Shown here piece by piece: positions 13,084-25,922 of a stretch of 64,000 nucleotides of DNA. Position numbers and translations under genes: made by a program. The stretch covers positions 15,525,125 to 15,589,124 of the forward strand of contig CM022672.1 of NCBI GenBank assembly GCA_012295275.1, given 5' to 3'. Source of the stretch: Chrysomallon squamiferum (taxonomy: Eukaryota > Mollusca > Gastropoda > Neomphalida > Peltospiridae). The notes below the pieces were generated by a model. That model ran no database searches. It saw only the letters and a list, made by a program, of their open reading frames with translations, and had not been told where the DNA came from. Position 1 is the first letter of the stretch. Each line of letters opens with the position of its first letter.

Positions 13084-14471
13084 CTGAAAAATAAGAATAA
13101 AAATATATTTTCAAATTTTGAATACTGCATTGCATTTAAATTAATTATAACAATAACATCAAAATAAACAAAAGCACAAAACAAACTAAACACAAATCAA
13201 ATTACATTGAAAAGGGTTTTTTGAATGATACATTAATTTTTTCATTACTTCTATACTTATACAAAGATTTAATGGAAATTGTATTTTTGAAAGAATGTAT
13301 TGCAAATTAAAAAGTTAATATTTCATTTTTAGAAATATTTATCTAGTTATACTTTAAAAATTAAGTTTTGTAGTTTTTCCATGCTATTTAATAATTAGCC
13401 TATATATTTGTGTTAATATTTTGAATTTGTTTAATATTTCATCACCAGGGAAGGAAAATGAGACACATGTTTTATAATTTCACAAACTTGATAAAATTAT
13501 CTACACATTTCATTTGAATCAACACCGATATTAAAAAGAATATTAATTACAAGAAAAAAGCCTATATTGTCTGTACTTTTTTACAAAAACAAAAATACTG
13601 TCATTCAGTATAAATTTACAGTATTTTCTTTAATGTGTGTTGCAGATTTGAATTTCTTGATATAGACAAGAAACATTAGAAAAAAATTCAGAAAAGGTTT
13701 CCAATACTGCAGTTGGTATTCCAAGACCTGATTTTCCAGTATATAAGGAAGAAATCACTTGTTTTCTTATTGTTCTCTGATCTGTGAGAGGGGAAGATAT
13801 CATTTTACAGTTTACCAGTGTCTCCATCAGGAAAGTGACCTTGTACATCTAAGCTAAAACAAACACTGGTGTTTTAATGTTGGATGAATGATGAAGCTAA
13901 AATAAACACTGATGTTATACTATTGGCTGAATGATGAAGTTAAAACAAAAACTGGAGTTATAATATTGGATGAATGATGAAGCTAAAACAAACACTGGTG
14001 TTATAATATTGGATGAATGATGAAGCTAAAACAAACACTGGTGTTATAATATTGGATGAATGATGAAGCTAAAATAAACACTGGAGTTATCAACTGAATT
14101 TTTCTGCTACACTGCCTGCAACTGAGACATCTGACTGAGAACAATGAGAGAGAACTCAGTTTATAACAAAATAATGAGATAAAAGCAGTTTACTGTAATC
14201 AAACAAAAAAAATATTTTTCAGCTCCTCTTCCACAAATCATGAAAGAACTAATTATTTTGTTTTCACTGTTCTGTGATCCAGCACTGATATAACACATAA
14301 TTAGTGAATAAAATGGAATTTAACATGAATTATTCTGTTATGTGTACCTTCAGCTAGAACACAAAATGTAATAATATTAAGTTTATAAAAAAAAAAACTG
14401 AACAACCTTTGGAAATAATGAACAATCAATAAATATAGAAATGTTTCAAAATCACAGAGTATAAAACTTAC
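13084..14471 (-). other. MGAT2-like intron between coding exons 1 and 2
   Basis: Apart from the 43-bp minisatellite, no structure seen. Confidence 0.8.
13851..14092. repeat. 43-bp minisatellite, about 5.6 copies
   Basis: Units begin at 13851, 13894, 13937, 13980, 14023 and 14066 with AAGCTAAAACAAACACTGG. The unit ends GGATGAATGATG. The copies at 13980 and 14023 are identical; the others differ by a few substitutions. The array lies in the intron between MGAT2-like coding exons 1 and 2. Confidence 0.95.
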
Positions 14472-15026
14472 CGGACAAAAATCTATTGTTTCCACCACTT
14501 GGTTCAGTTCTGCAGAGTATACATCATGACTAATAACTAACAATGTCTTCTCAATATTCCTCACTTTTCTCAAAGAATCGAGCAGAATGTAGAGGTAGTC
14601 GTGACGATCGTGTACTTGTATAACAATAACAACACTGTTAGTGTCCAGCCTCAAACCAAACTGTTCAATGTTGTGAATTTTCTGCTCAGAATTAATCCTG
14701 GCTGTCTCCATTTTGATTATGGTAAGGTTCGACACATCAATGTCATGATTTATGGCAATGGGTGTTGAATTGAAAGGTCTCAGTCTCGGTGGGATTGCAA
14801 ACTTTGGATGAGTGGGTGACAGAACATCTCCACTGTTGTCACTGTTGCTGAACTGTACATGCATTTCAAAAATACTTTTGTGGCTTCCTTGAAGGATCAT
14901 GGCTCTCTGATATTCTGGAGATCCTTCTGGTTGAGCCGTCAACAGGATATGTAAATTTAACATGACAAAGAGCACCATTGTTATCACAAGAACAGAACGG
15001 AGGATTCGTCTAGGATAGAACCTCAT
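14472..15026 (-). CDS. MGAT2: MGAT2-like coding exon 1: cytoplasmic tail, membrane anchor, stem, start of catalytic domain
   Basis: Encodes residues 1-185. The chosen ATG (15026) gives MRFYPRR, matching the MRF start of vertebrate MGAT2; an in-frame ATG 27 bases upstream (15053) would add nine residues. A short basic tail is followed by a hydrophobic segment at about residues 9-29, a type II Golgi signal anchor. The stem is low in conservation and has two N-glycosylation sequons (NST and NLT). The catalytic domain begins with VIVIQVHDRHDYL and LLDSLRKVRNIEKTLLVISHD, the hallmark start of the GT16 fold, and ends IDFCP. The donor at 14471/14470 reads CCG|GTAAGT, phase 0. The longer open frame that runs past the donor is intron read-through. 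Confidence 0.9.
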
Positions 15027-15328
15027 TTTTGTGATGCCTAGATTAAACAGCATTCATACAATCATTCAAATGAAACAAAAAAAGACATGCATCCACACAC
15101 AGAAATGTTGTAACTGACATCAGATAAATTTCTTTTTCATAAATTCATTACTCATATCACAGATAATGCTAGTCTCCATTTTGGCAGGTGGGCATTTGAC
15201 AGAGTTAGTTTTGGCACTTTATCCCATGTTGTCAGCTGTTGTTGTCTCCATTATTGCAGCTCTCTCATGTTGCAGAAAACAGACAGCGATGGTGCAGAGG
15301 ACAGCCACAAAGTACTTGCCAACTGATC
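15027..15328 (-). other. MGAT2: Probable 5' UTR part of the MGAT2-like first coding exon
   Basis: A good acceptor (pyrimidine tract then TAATGTTTCAG|GATCAG) lies 302 bases before the chosen ATG on the minus strand. The sequence in between is less AT-rich than the intron around it, so I read it as exonic leader. It contains many upstream ATGs, which is unusual for an efficiently translated mRNA. A short extra intron ending at TTTAATCTAG just before the start codon is an alternative. Confidence 0.4.
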
Positions 15329-18300
15329 CTGAAACATTAAAAAAAATTAACATCAGTTTTTCTTTTGTTCAGCTTAAGGTATTTGCTGGCTTTATGATAA
15401 TGCTGAAACTGGAATATTATCTGTTACCAAAATAACAAAGTTAGCTAAGATCTCTAAAGAGTGTGGTGTAAGCCTGATACTATGATTATAACTGATGAAG
15501 TGCCATTTCCATTCAAATTTAAGACTTGAGTGAAATTGAGTTGTAACATTACAAGCACTGTCTCAGTAACATACTTAGTATTCAGATTATTATTACTAAC
15601 ACAAATGAGGCAAAGAGACAAGGAACACAATTTTTAAATTAAGTCTAATTTTATTTATGACTGCTGGATTTAGTTTGTGTGTGCTAACCAGTTCTGGAAA
15701 AGACTCTAATTATAAATGATCAGGGTATAAAAATGGAAAGTACTACCTTCAGTCTAAAAATCAATACAAGGATTTTAAAACTGTGCTCAGACAACATATA
15801 ATGATATCAAAACTGTCACGTTCAATTTAGCTATTGTAAAACACAATAATCAGTGATTCTTGTTAGATTTTTTCCTTCGCTATTAAATTAACCCAAATCT
15901 AATAAACTAAATTATTTTGCATGTCTTACAGTCTGATGACTTTGGAAACACTTTAATTTGCTGAGGTTGTCAGTCTACTGCAAAATAACCAAACAACATC
16001 TTAATAAACCATTAACAAAAGAGATTATTATTTTTTATTATTATTCTTGCTTTTTGTTTTGGTGTGTTTTGTTTCCTTATTTTTTTTTTTTTTTTTTTTT
16101 GGGTTTTTTCATGCTTTTTTTTTAAATTATTTTTTGTTTAGCTCCACTTCTTATTTCCAAACCTAATATTATCTATAAAAAATATGTCAAAATCAATGAA
16201 TTAAAAAAAAAAAAGGTAGATTGCTGAATTTGCTCTTAATTCCTTCTATCTATAGACTACATGATTGCTGACTAATTACTGTTGTTGTCTCAAGGTTGTG
16301 GAAGTTAAAAACAGTCTAATCAATTCACTAATGATAGGCCGGGATATATTTTCTGCAAGATAATGATATTTAGGAATCATTATTTTATTTTTCATTCAAA
16401 AAAAAAAAAAAAAAAAAAAAATTAATATCAGGAATCATAAATTGAAAAGAAGCTAGAGATCAATTTAAAAACTCAATAATACTGAGATCATAATTTATAT
16501 TATCATTATTATTATTATTACGACTACTAATATTATTTATTTATTTAATTATTCATCTCACTGTCATTATCATTATTATTATTTATTAAAACACACACAC
16601 ACACACACACATACCGAGATACATATGCACATATACCTCTTTTCATTTTAGCCACCCACTTTTGTAATCACAGTATATGTAAAGTTAGCATTTAAAGGTC
16701 ATGCAGTGAGATTATCAGTTTGAAATATCAATAGTCTTCATTTCACAAAAGAAGCTGCTAATTACTAGCCAGTCACACCTGTTACAAAAACAAAACTACT
16801 CTGATGTCTGCGTTCATACAAGTTTACCTATTTCTAAAGTTACATTACAGAATACCTTGTCCACATCAGTTCTGCATCAAATGATGTCATACAAGTATTG
16901 ACAGACAGTGAAAGCTGAATTTAATAGAATTTTCTAACTGATGTATGAAACAGCTTAAAGTTCAAAGGTACAGATTTAGATGAAACATGAGCTTGATGTT
17001 TACAAGGGTGGATCATCTTGTTATTTCTCCATAGCTGAAATTTTAATATATCATATAACAGATAATGTATTGGGAAATTTTTGTTTATAAAAGAGGGGCA
17101 ACATTAAGAATGTCAGTGAAATATCTTTTATTATTATTTTTTTTTTTACTCTAATTTTACTAATCGAAAATGCATCTAGCTACTTTACTTTAAAAATTAT
17201 GAGGTTTATTTGTAATTATCTTTATTGATGTACATATTTGCGTGCACTATTCAAAAACATTTAAGGATCAGGAATAAAAATTAAAAAAAAAAAGAGTTAT
17301 AGCACAATCATTAAATTTTAAATAAATTAAGGACATTAATTTTATACTGTTTAAATATATAACAACTGCATACATCTTTGGTTATCAGTCAATTAAAAAC
17401 TTGTTACTAATCTATAAAAATAACTTGTGGTTTGCCCTCTTGTAACTCTTTTAAAGATATATACAATAACAATTCAGATTAAATACATTCAGAGCTATTT
17501 AAAAATTAATTCATTTAGTCCTGCCTTCTTTTCAGTGTTGCTAATTTTTAAAAATATTTCAGAAGAAAAATTATTTGTTAATATTATTAAAAATAAATAA
17601 ATTCAACACCAGACAATGCAGAAGACATATGTCAAAGTAAAATTTTCTCACCAGCAAACTTTCACTTGGTGTACTGGAAATCATGAACTCACTTCGAGTT
17701 CTATAAATACACATTAAATTGGCTAAGTTGGTTGTGTCATGTTTCATATCAGCTGACCTGTCCTAAGTGTGATACTGTTTTCAACTGGTCAGCAAGTCAA
17801 GTTTTACCATTGCAAAACTAGTACCATTGTAATCTGTGGGTATAAATGGACTGTAATCTATTAGCTGTAAGAATTAATATGAAATTATGTATAACACTAC
17901 CAATGTTAATCATTCTGTAATGAAAGTATTACATGTGAGGTTTAGCTTAAATAACTTACATTCTGTAGGTAATAAAAATTCAACTGTATTTTAGATCTGA
18001 CTGTCTAACATACACAAATATGTATACACATAAATACATGTATGTGATATATATGTATGTGATACACTCATAGACAGACACACACACACAAAACCTTATA
18101 TATATTTACCCACTTTGTATTTGTGAAATATTTAAAATAAATTAGCATTACTGCCAACACAGTGACCAACTTAGTTTTACAGACTCTCTAGTGCATCAGA
18201 TTATATTTTCAGCACTAAAGTGGCTGGGCAATATCTATACATACCAAAATGTTTATTTTTTCTGCAAAACTGTGATATGCACCACGGAAGTAATGAGATT

Positions 18301-19807
18301 GTTTTGTAATATGAAGAAACAGTCTAAATACATTCTTGATATTCACAGGTTATCATATTATTTGTTTAGTTAACCAGTCTATAAATCAGAAGCAATAAAA
18401 ATGTCACACTTGTCTATCAATCAACTGTTTATATATACACAAACACATTATGTAATTTATCTTTTAAATGTCTCTCAAAAACATATCTGATAAAGATGTT
18501 TAAAAATTGAAAACATAAATTTAATCCTTAAAAACAGTTTAGAAATCATTTTCATGGGTTTTTTTTAACAATTCAGTTTAAAAATTAGTTTTTTAATTAA
18601 CATTTTCTTTTTTAAATTCTCTTTAGAAATTTGTTTTCTAATTAACATTTTTTTAAAATTCAGTATGAATTAATGTGGTGTAAGACAATCATTTAGAATA
18701 TGTTTGTATTATAATTTAAATAGATAAATATTAAACCTCATTAGCTGAAATGTATATTTGTTTAACAAATGAAAACTGCTATTTTGGTGTTTTTTTAATA
18801 TAGAGTCAATTATAAAAATTATTTAAATTTTTCAAAAAGTATCTCTTTTCACATATAACCTAAATGGAAATTAAAACTTACAATGACAGTTATTTGAATA
18901 TTAACTTTTATGATATAAATCACATCAGATAGATGTGCACATGTGCATGTGCATTCTCAAACATACACACACACAGTCACACACACACAGAGAAAAATAA
19001 AAAATACATATCATATACATAAAAAATATTAATAATGAGATAAATCTGTCCTGAAATCAATCATTTTAATAGAAATAATATTTTACTCCTGTAGATAATA
19101 CACATAAACACAAAGACACAAAGACACATATATACACATACACCCAACAATACACATACAACAACATCCTCCCATCCACAGACATTTTAAATTGAAAATA
19201 TTTAAATTAACAGTTTCTAATAATATTAAACATATCCATAACACAAACAGAGAGGCACACCCATGCACACATTCATACAATCCCAGATATACATCGGTGT
19301 AAACAGTACACTAATAGATAACACATATAATATATGAAATGTTTAAATTAACAATGCAATCTTATTCAAAACCATTATATTCAGCAATAACAAAATATTA
19401 CAGAACACATTCAGTTACCTACCTAAATGATGGAAACTGATGACTACAGCAAATATCAGCTAAAAATAATAATGGTAGTAGTACATGTGACAAATGGCAA
19501 AAATATCAATAAGAACTGGAAGAAAAACACAAGAGAATCAGCAAGCCAGTGCAAACATCAACAGTACAGAGAGCTTTAAGACTGATAACAGCATTCACCT
19601 TGTAGTGACACAAGTGCATGGACAGGGATTTAAGACACTCTACACCAGTACAGCATTAATAGGCTTTACACTTTGAGGAAATCTTTTTCTGTCACTGTGC
19701 TTTCCTAGAACACAATACTCTGCTAATTAGTCATGTACTGCAGCTTATGACTTCTCTCTTTGTCTGTAGAGCATGGGACACAAATAGTGATATAATGCAG
19801 CTCATAA

Positions 19808-19812
<5 letters not shown>

Positions 19813-19840
<28 letters not shown>
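19813..19840. repeat. (CT)n microsatellite
   Basis: Pure CT dinucleotide tract on one side of the 58-bp repeat. Confidence 0.95.
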
Positions 19841-19843
<3 letters not shown>

Positions 19844-19891
19844 AATAGATATATAAAATGTAATTAATACAGATAATTGGAAAATATTGTT

Positions 19892-19897
<6 letters not shown>
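19840..19897 (+). repeat. 58-bp dispersed repeat between CT tracts, forward copy
   Basis: Starts TTATAATAGATATATAAAAT, ends TTGTTTAATCT, and sits between two (CT)n tracts. The exact reverse complement is at 23604-23661. Confidence 0.9.

Positions 19898-19950
<53 letters not shown>
19896..19950. repeat. (CT)n microsatellite
   Basis: Uninterrupted CT tract of about 55 bases on the other side of the 58-bp repeat. Confidence 0.95.
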
Positions 19951-19953
<3 letters not shown>

Positions 19954-20755
19954 TTTAGGCAAATAATCAAGTAAAGCCACTAATGATTTCCCTCTCTCAC
20001 TTTCTGTTGCAGGCAAAAGTTGAAGCAGATTTAATTTTCTATTGTTAACCTGTTGTAATAGCATTCTACACCTTTTAATTATGACGTAAAGAATTGAATG
20101 TTTATATACAATAGGAAATTGTTAAACAAATACAATGCTATTGTTCTGGTTCACTCAGCTAATGATTTATATACAAACAACAACTGTGGATCAACTAATT
20201 GTGTATAATTCAATTATTATCTTATTGTTCAATTAGATTTCCTTTCATGGAGTGTAGGAAAAACTGGCACTGGAAAAAAAAAGCACCTGGAACAAATGGC
20301 TTATTTATTTTTCTGCATAGCTGCTTGAAAAATACCTTAAAGTAGTTTTTAAAATACAATTTATTCATGCAGTATTGTTACATACATATATATTTATATA
20401 TAGCATTACTCACAGTCACTTGGTTTTGCTGAACAAAGTACAGTATTATATCAGAGTTTAATATTACAGTTATCACATTTAAAAATACAGTATACATAGC
20501 ATCATTGAACCACTTGGTTTTGGTTACCATTAGGTTTCCAGCAGATGTTGTGACCAGCAATTATGAATTGTTTTTGGATTTCATTATGTTATCATGATCA
20601 AGGGAATTATGTGTGAGTATGTGTGCATGGTGTATGTACATACATAGATGCAGAAGTATGTTCATTCATATAGATATACCTAATGTTAATATGCATACCA
20701 TAGTTAAAATATCCTACCTAATGTTATCATTATGTCAATTCAAACATAGCATAAG

Positions 20756-20758
<3 letters not shown>

Positions 20759-20797
<39 letters not shown>
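20759..20797. repeat. (GT)n microsatellite
   Basis: About 19 GT units in the long MGAT2-like leader intron. Confidence 0.95.
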
Positions 20798-20800
<3 letters not shown>

Positions 20801-21079
20801 GGGGTTGGTTTTGGTTTACATTTGTTTTGACTGACCATTTAATTATGAACTGTCAACAATTGTTAAATAAGATATTAGCTGCAGATTATATCATTTCTGA
20901 CATTAAATCATTATCTCAAATATTATTCATGCACTGGCGGTTTTTTTATGTTTTTTTTATGTGCAATTATTAATTGTTTTTGTAAGCAGGATTTCACCTA
21001 AATGTCCTAAATGTCAATAAGTAATAACATTTCTTTTTCCAGGCATCATTTTTTCCAGATGTCTTTTATTCCCAGAGTC

Positions 21080-22043
21080 ACTTTTTCTAGTGCCATTTTT
21101 CCTTACCCCTCTTTCAGATATGCTTAATTTTTTGTGATGTCCAACAAAAAGTTAGTCATTTAGCTGAAAGATTATGACTTTATTTGTGGATAAACAAGAC
21201 CAAAGTTTGTCTTGATTACAGCTCCAGTGTGGTTCTTTAATCAGGTTATTCACTGTCAGTTATGTTCACACTTACATTCAAAGTGAATTACACTGTACAA
21301 TACTCACCAAGAGAAAACCCAGACGTCTGGAGATAAATGATGAGCTAACTTGAGAAAAACATTAAGTGTATTTAACCATCAACCTTTTCAGAGTAATCAT
21401 ACAACTGACACAATTCAGTTTTGAAATAAAGCATATATTACTTAGAAAAAGTAAATGACAGGCTCATTATTGCATTGTGGTTCAGGTATGTTTGCCATGA
21501 ACTGTCGTTATTTTTCACATCTGCATCTTGAAGAAAATTAGATGTAATTAATGTAAATTTGGAAGTTCATTTATATATTTAGATTTTACAGGTTATTTCT
21601 CTGTTTTATTAATAGATGCATAACTCTGAAACAGTTTCATGTATCATTAATGTCTGACATCCTACCAGATCACTGGGACTATTGTCAGCATAATTAAACA
21701 CATGTATTCTTTGAAACTGTCTGATTATTTCACTTGTGACCTCCACTGGGCCTCTTATTTATTATACATTTCATTCCAGCCAGTTTTATTCTCATGACAA
21801 TGTACATGTTTTGGTATCTATAGGAAGGTGCATTTAAATGATACGTTAGTGTTAAATTGGTAAGTGTGTATTAAATAAAACATTTTGTCCAAACAAACAA
21901 ATTTTTAATTTTCTTTTATTAAGTAGGAGTAACCCAGTAGGTTTCCTGTTATTACCAATATGATCTTTAATCATTATAAAGTCACATAGCCAAAGATCAA
22001 AAAAGTATATCATTAAATAAAATATTTCTTCCAAATTAACAAC
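21080..22043 (+). repeat. Segmental duplication block X, copy 1
   Basis: A sequence starting CCTTACCCCTCTTTCAGATA and ending CTTCCAAATTAACAAC is found again, over 90% identical by eye, at 24161-25330 and in part at 25680-25922. No protein-coding or transposon signature is visible. Confidence 0.85.
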
Positions 22044-22430
22044 ATCTAGTTATTTTCTTCTGAGCAGTTTTCTTTTCATATAAACCACTCACTTCTAAGC
22101 ATCTACCTTTAATTACCTTCTTCTAATCAGTAGGAGTAACCCTATGATCAGCAATGACAGTTTTCCTCTCTCTCTCTTTACCTGTATTCTGTAAGAAATT
22201 ATTAAACTAGAGATTAAGAATGTATTGACTATATTTTTGAATAAAACAACTCACTTCTGAACAACAACCACTTTTTATCTTCTTCTAATCAGTAGGAGTA
22301 ACTCAGTACATGACTTCAGTGGGTTTCCTCTCTCATTAAATTCATAGTCATTAATCTCTAAGAAACTATCTAAGCAGAGTAAAAAATGTATACTGAGTGT
22401 TAGTTAAATAAAACATTACTTCCTTCCTTC
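21870..22430 (+). repeat. Imperfect ~150-190-bp tandem repeats
   Basis: Three units share CTAATCAGTAGGAGTAAC followed by a segment ending TTTCCT (near 21923, 22128 and 22285). They are clearly related but diverged. They overlap the end of block X copy 1. Confidence 0.5.
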
Positions 22431-23603
22431 CTAATAAGTGCTAAATTTAAAACTATTTTGAATATTTATTTATTTATTTCAGAACAATCATCCATCAAAT
22501 CTTGCTGCTTTATAAAACTGACTTTGTTTAAATTATCTTGATTTGAAACTTTAAAATAAACAATGGGACAAACAGAAAATAATAGACTAACATAAAAAAA
22601 ATAATAATAACAAATACATCTAATAAAAAATTAAAATTTAATGTTGTAGTTTATAATCTATTTAGAATTTCAAGACATTTTTTTTCTTATGTTATAAACA
22701 AAAATCAGACATATGCAACTTTTTTCTTATTGTACATCAAATATTTTCTTTTTCATATTTTATTAATATTTTTGTTTTTAATGCAATAAAACATTTTTAA
22801 AATTCAGAAAGAAAAAACCACAAGAGTTAAATTAGGATAATGCTCACAGGAAATGACATATTTTTTTAAACTGTTACCATATTTGCTTTTTGCACTTTTC
22901 GTTTTTAAAATTGAGATGAAAATTAAAAATACTGCTGTTATTTCAGTGGTATGAAGGATACCCTAAAAAAATCTTATTATCAAAAATGACTGGCAAAACA
23001 GCAAACAGAATAAATATTTTTCCAAAGCTTTCATCACCCAACCTTGTGTTTTATTAAAATGAACCAAAAATATACCTAGTTTGCTAAACAAAATACTTAC
23101 TTCTGAAATAACTACATTTTGCTACAAGAAAATGTTAGTCTTAATTTCTCACAGATCCAATGACCCACAATGATTGTTGCCCTCAAAATATAGTGCAGCA
23201 TGGTTATTTTTAAACTATGTTGTAATTCAATTATATTTTCATCAAGCATGCCTGACATGGACATTTTTTAATACAATATATTAGCTGAAACAAACTGTTG
23301 TTAATATTCTAGAAGTATAACGTTATGGAAAGATAGAAAAATTGATATTTGACTGTAAATTGGAAGGTTTTTAATGTTACAAGATACTTGGTGTTCTTTT
23401 TCTGTTAACAAAATCTAATAAATATTAAATATATTATATCTATATAAATGTTCTTTCAAAGGAAAACAAAACCTTTTTGATAATCTGTTTTAAGTATTAT
23501 TGTCATAACACCTTTCTCTAGACCTCTATCATATATATATATATATTTAGCAGAGATGGGGAGAGAGAAAAAGGGACAGAGAGAGGGAGAGAGAAAGGGA
23601 GAA

Positions 23604-23661
23604 AGATTAAACAATATTTTCCAATTATCTGTATTAATTACATTTTATATATCTATTATAA
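23604..23661 (-). repeat. 58-bp dispersed repeat, inverted copy
   Basis: Perfect reverse complement of 19840-19897, flanked on one side by an imperfect GA tract (23555-23603), the complement of the CT flank of the other copy. Confidence 0.9.
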
Positions 23662-23776
23662 TCATGTATTTAACAACAACAACAACAAAAATAATAATAC
23701 AAATAATAAAATCTATACTTTCTTCATTTTAAATATTTTACCTGAAATGTTGACATAATTTTGGGTGCTGAACAAC

Positions 23777-24160
23777 AGAACTTGCTAGTGAGCTGTTTTT
23801 AAACAACATACTTCAGTGATAACAACTAATCCCTAAGAGTAAACCTTAGACATGTGCATTATGAAACACTAAACCTCTGTGCAGATCTCAAAATGATAGT
23901 CAAACACATAGGTAAGTTAATTCAAACCTGTAAAAAAAATGAAACAAAGACTGTGAAAGAAGATACCATGAACTAACAATAGGTCTTATATGATTATTTT
24001 ACAATTTATGTTGAAATCCCAGGCAATGGAAAACAGGTGATTATACTGCTGTTGTCAGTGGTGAGAAAATGCAGACTTCCTTGTGTTCTTGTAAGTAAAT
24101 CAACTGCATCAACATCACCTATTATATTAACTGTTGACTATTCTCCAGTCACTTCTAGTA
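23777..24160 (+). repeat. Segmental duplication block Y, copy 1
   Basis: Begins AGAACTTGCTAGTGAGCTG and is repeated nearly unchanged at 25331-25679, directly after block X copy 2. It lies directly before block X copy 2. Confidence 0.85.
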
Positions 24161-25330
24161 CATTTTTTCCAGTGCCATTTTTTCCTTACCCCTCTTTCAG
24201 ATATGCTTAATTTTTAGATCATGTCCAACAAAAAGTTAGCCATTTAGATGAAAAGAAAAGTTACAACTTTATTTGTGGATAAACAAGACCAAAGTTTGTC
24301 TTGATTACAGCTCCAGTGAGGCTGTTTAATCAGGTTATTCACTGTCAGTTATGTTCACACTTACATTCAAAGTGAATTACATTGTACAATACTCACCAAG
24401 AGAAAGCCCAGACGTCTGGAGATAAATGATGAGCTAACTTGAGAAAAACATTAAGTGTATTTAACCATCAACCTTTTTAGAGTAATCATACAACTGAGAC
24501 AATTGAGTTTTGAAATAAAGCATATATTACTTAGAAAAAGTAAATGACAGGCTCATTATTGCATTGTGGTTCAGGTATGTTTGCCATGAACTGTCGTTAT
24601 TTTTCACATCTACATCTTGAAGAAAATTGGGACTATAGACAATTCAGTTTTGAAATAAAGCATATATTACTTAGAAAAAGTAAATGACAGGCTCATTATT
24701 GCATTGTGGTTCAGGTATGTTGGCCATGAACTGTCATTATTTTTCACATCTACATCTGGAAGAAAATTAAATGTAATTAATGTAAATTTGGAAGTTCATT
24801 TATGTATTTAGATTTTACAGGTTATTTCTTTGTTTTATTAACAGATGTGTAAATGTAAAGGTTCCTTGTCTAATCCTAATTTCTAGACATTTTTTTAGTC
24901 AACAGCTAAAACTCTGAAACAGTTTCATGTATCATTAATGTCTGACATCCTACCAGATCACTGGGACTATTGTCAGCATAATTAAACACATGTATTCTTT
25001 GAAGCTGTCTGATTATTTCACTTGTGACCTCCACTGGGCCTCTTATTTATTATACATTTCATTCCAGCCAGTTTTATTCTCATGACAATGTACATGTTTT
25101 GATATCTATAGGAAGGTGCATTTTAAATGATACCTTAGTGTTAAATTGTATTAAATAAAACATATTGTCCAAACAAACAAATTTTTAATTTTTTTTTACT
25201 AAGTAGGAGTAACCCAGCAGGTTTCCTATTATTACCAATATGATCTTTAATCGATATAAAGTCACATAGCCAAATATAAAAAATGTTATAAGTATATCAT
25301 TAAATAAAATATTTCTTCCAAATTAACAAC
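24161..25330 (+). repeat. Segmental duplication block X, copy 2 (with internal 140-bp duplication)
   Basis: Same as the 21-kb copy, plus an internal direct duplication (24498-24637 and 24638-24768, starting GACAATTGAGTTTTGAAATA) and about 55 bases near 24850-24905 that copy 1 lacks. Confidence 0.85.
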
Positions 25331-25679
25331 AGAACTTGCTAGTGAGCTGTTTTTAAACAACATACTTCAGTGAGAACAACTGATCCCTAAGAGTAAACCT
25401 TAGACATGTGCATTATGAAACACTAAACCTCTGTGCAGATCTCAAAATGATAGTCAAACACACAGGTAAGTTAAATCAAACCTGTAAAAAAAATGAAACA
25501 AAAACAAAGACCGACAAAGAAGATACCATGAACTAACAATAGGTCATATATGATTATAACGCTGTTGTCATGATACAGTGGTGAGAAAATGCAGACTTCC
25601 TTGTGTTCTTTTAAGTAAATCAACTGCATCAACATCACCTATTATATTAACTGTTAACTATTCTTTAGTCACTTCTAGT
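25331..25679 (+). repeat. Segmental duplication block Y, copy 2
   Basis: Second copy of block Y. It joins the end of block X copy 2 at AACAAC, the same hexamer that precedes copy 1, which points to a microhomology deletion of the ~1.7-kb spacer in this duplicate. Confidence 0.85.
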
Positions 25680-25922
25680 ACATTTTTTCCTTACCACTCT
25701 TTCAGATATGCTTTAATTTTCAGTCATGTCCAAAAAAAAGTTAGCCATTTAGCTGAAAGATTATGACTTTATTTGTGGATAAACAAGACCAAAGTTTGTC
25801 TTGATTACAGCTCCAGTGTGGCTCTTTAATCAGGTTATTCACTGTCAGTTATGTTCACTTACAAAGCAAATTACACTGTACAATACTCACCAAGAGAAAA
25901 CCCAGACATCTGGAGATAAATG
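25680..25922 (+). repeat. Segmental duplication block X, copy 3 (truncated)
   Basis: Matches the first ~245 bases of block X and stops at GGAGATAAATG, after which the sequence diverges. Confidence 0.85.

Noticed and set aside
15166-15435. Plus-strand 89-codon frame with a GGHLTEL motif reminiscent of ALG14
   Set aside because: Only a few residues match, the rest does not follow the family, and it lies antisense to the probable MGAT2-like 5' leader.
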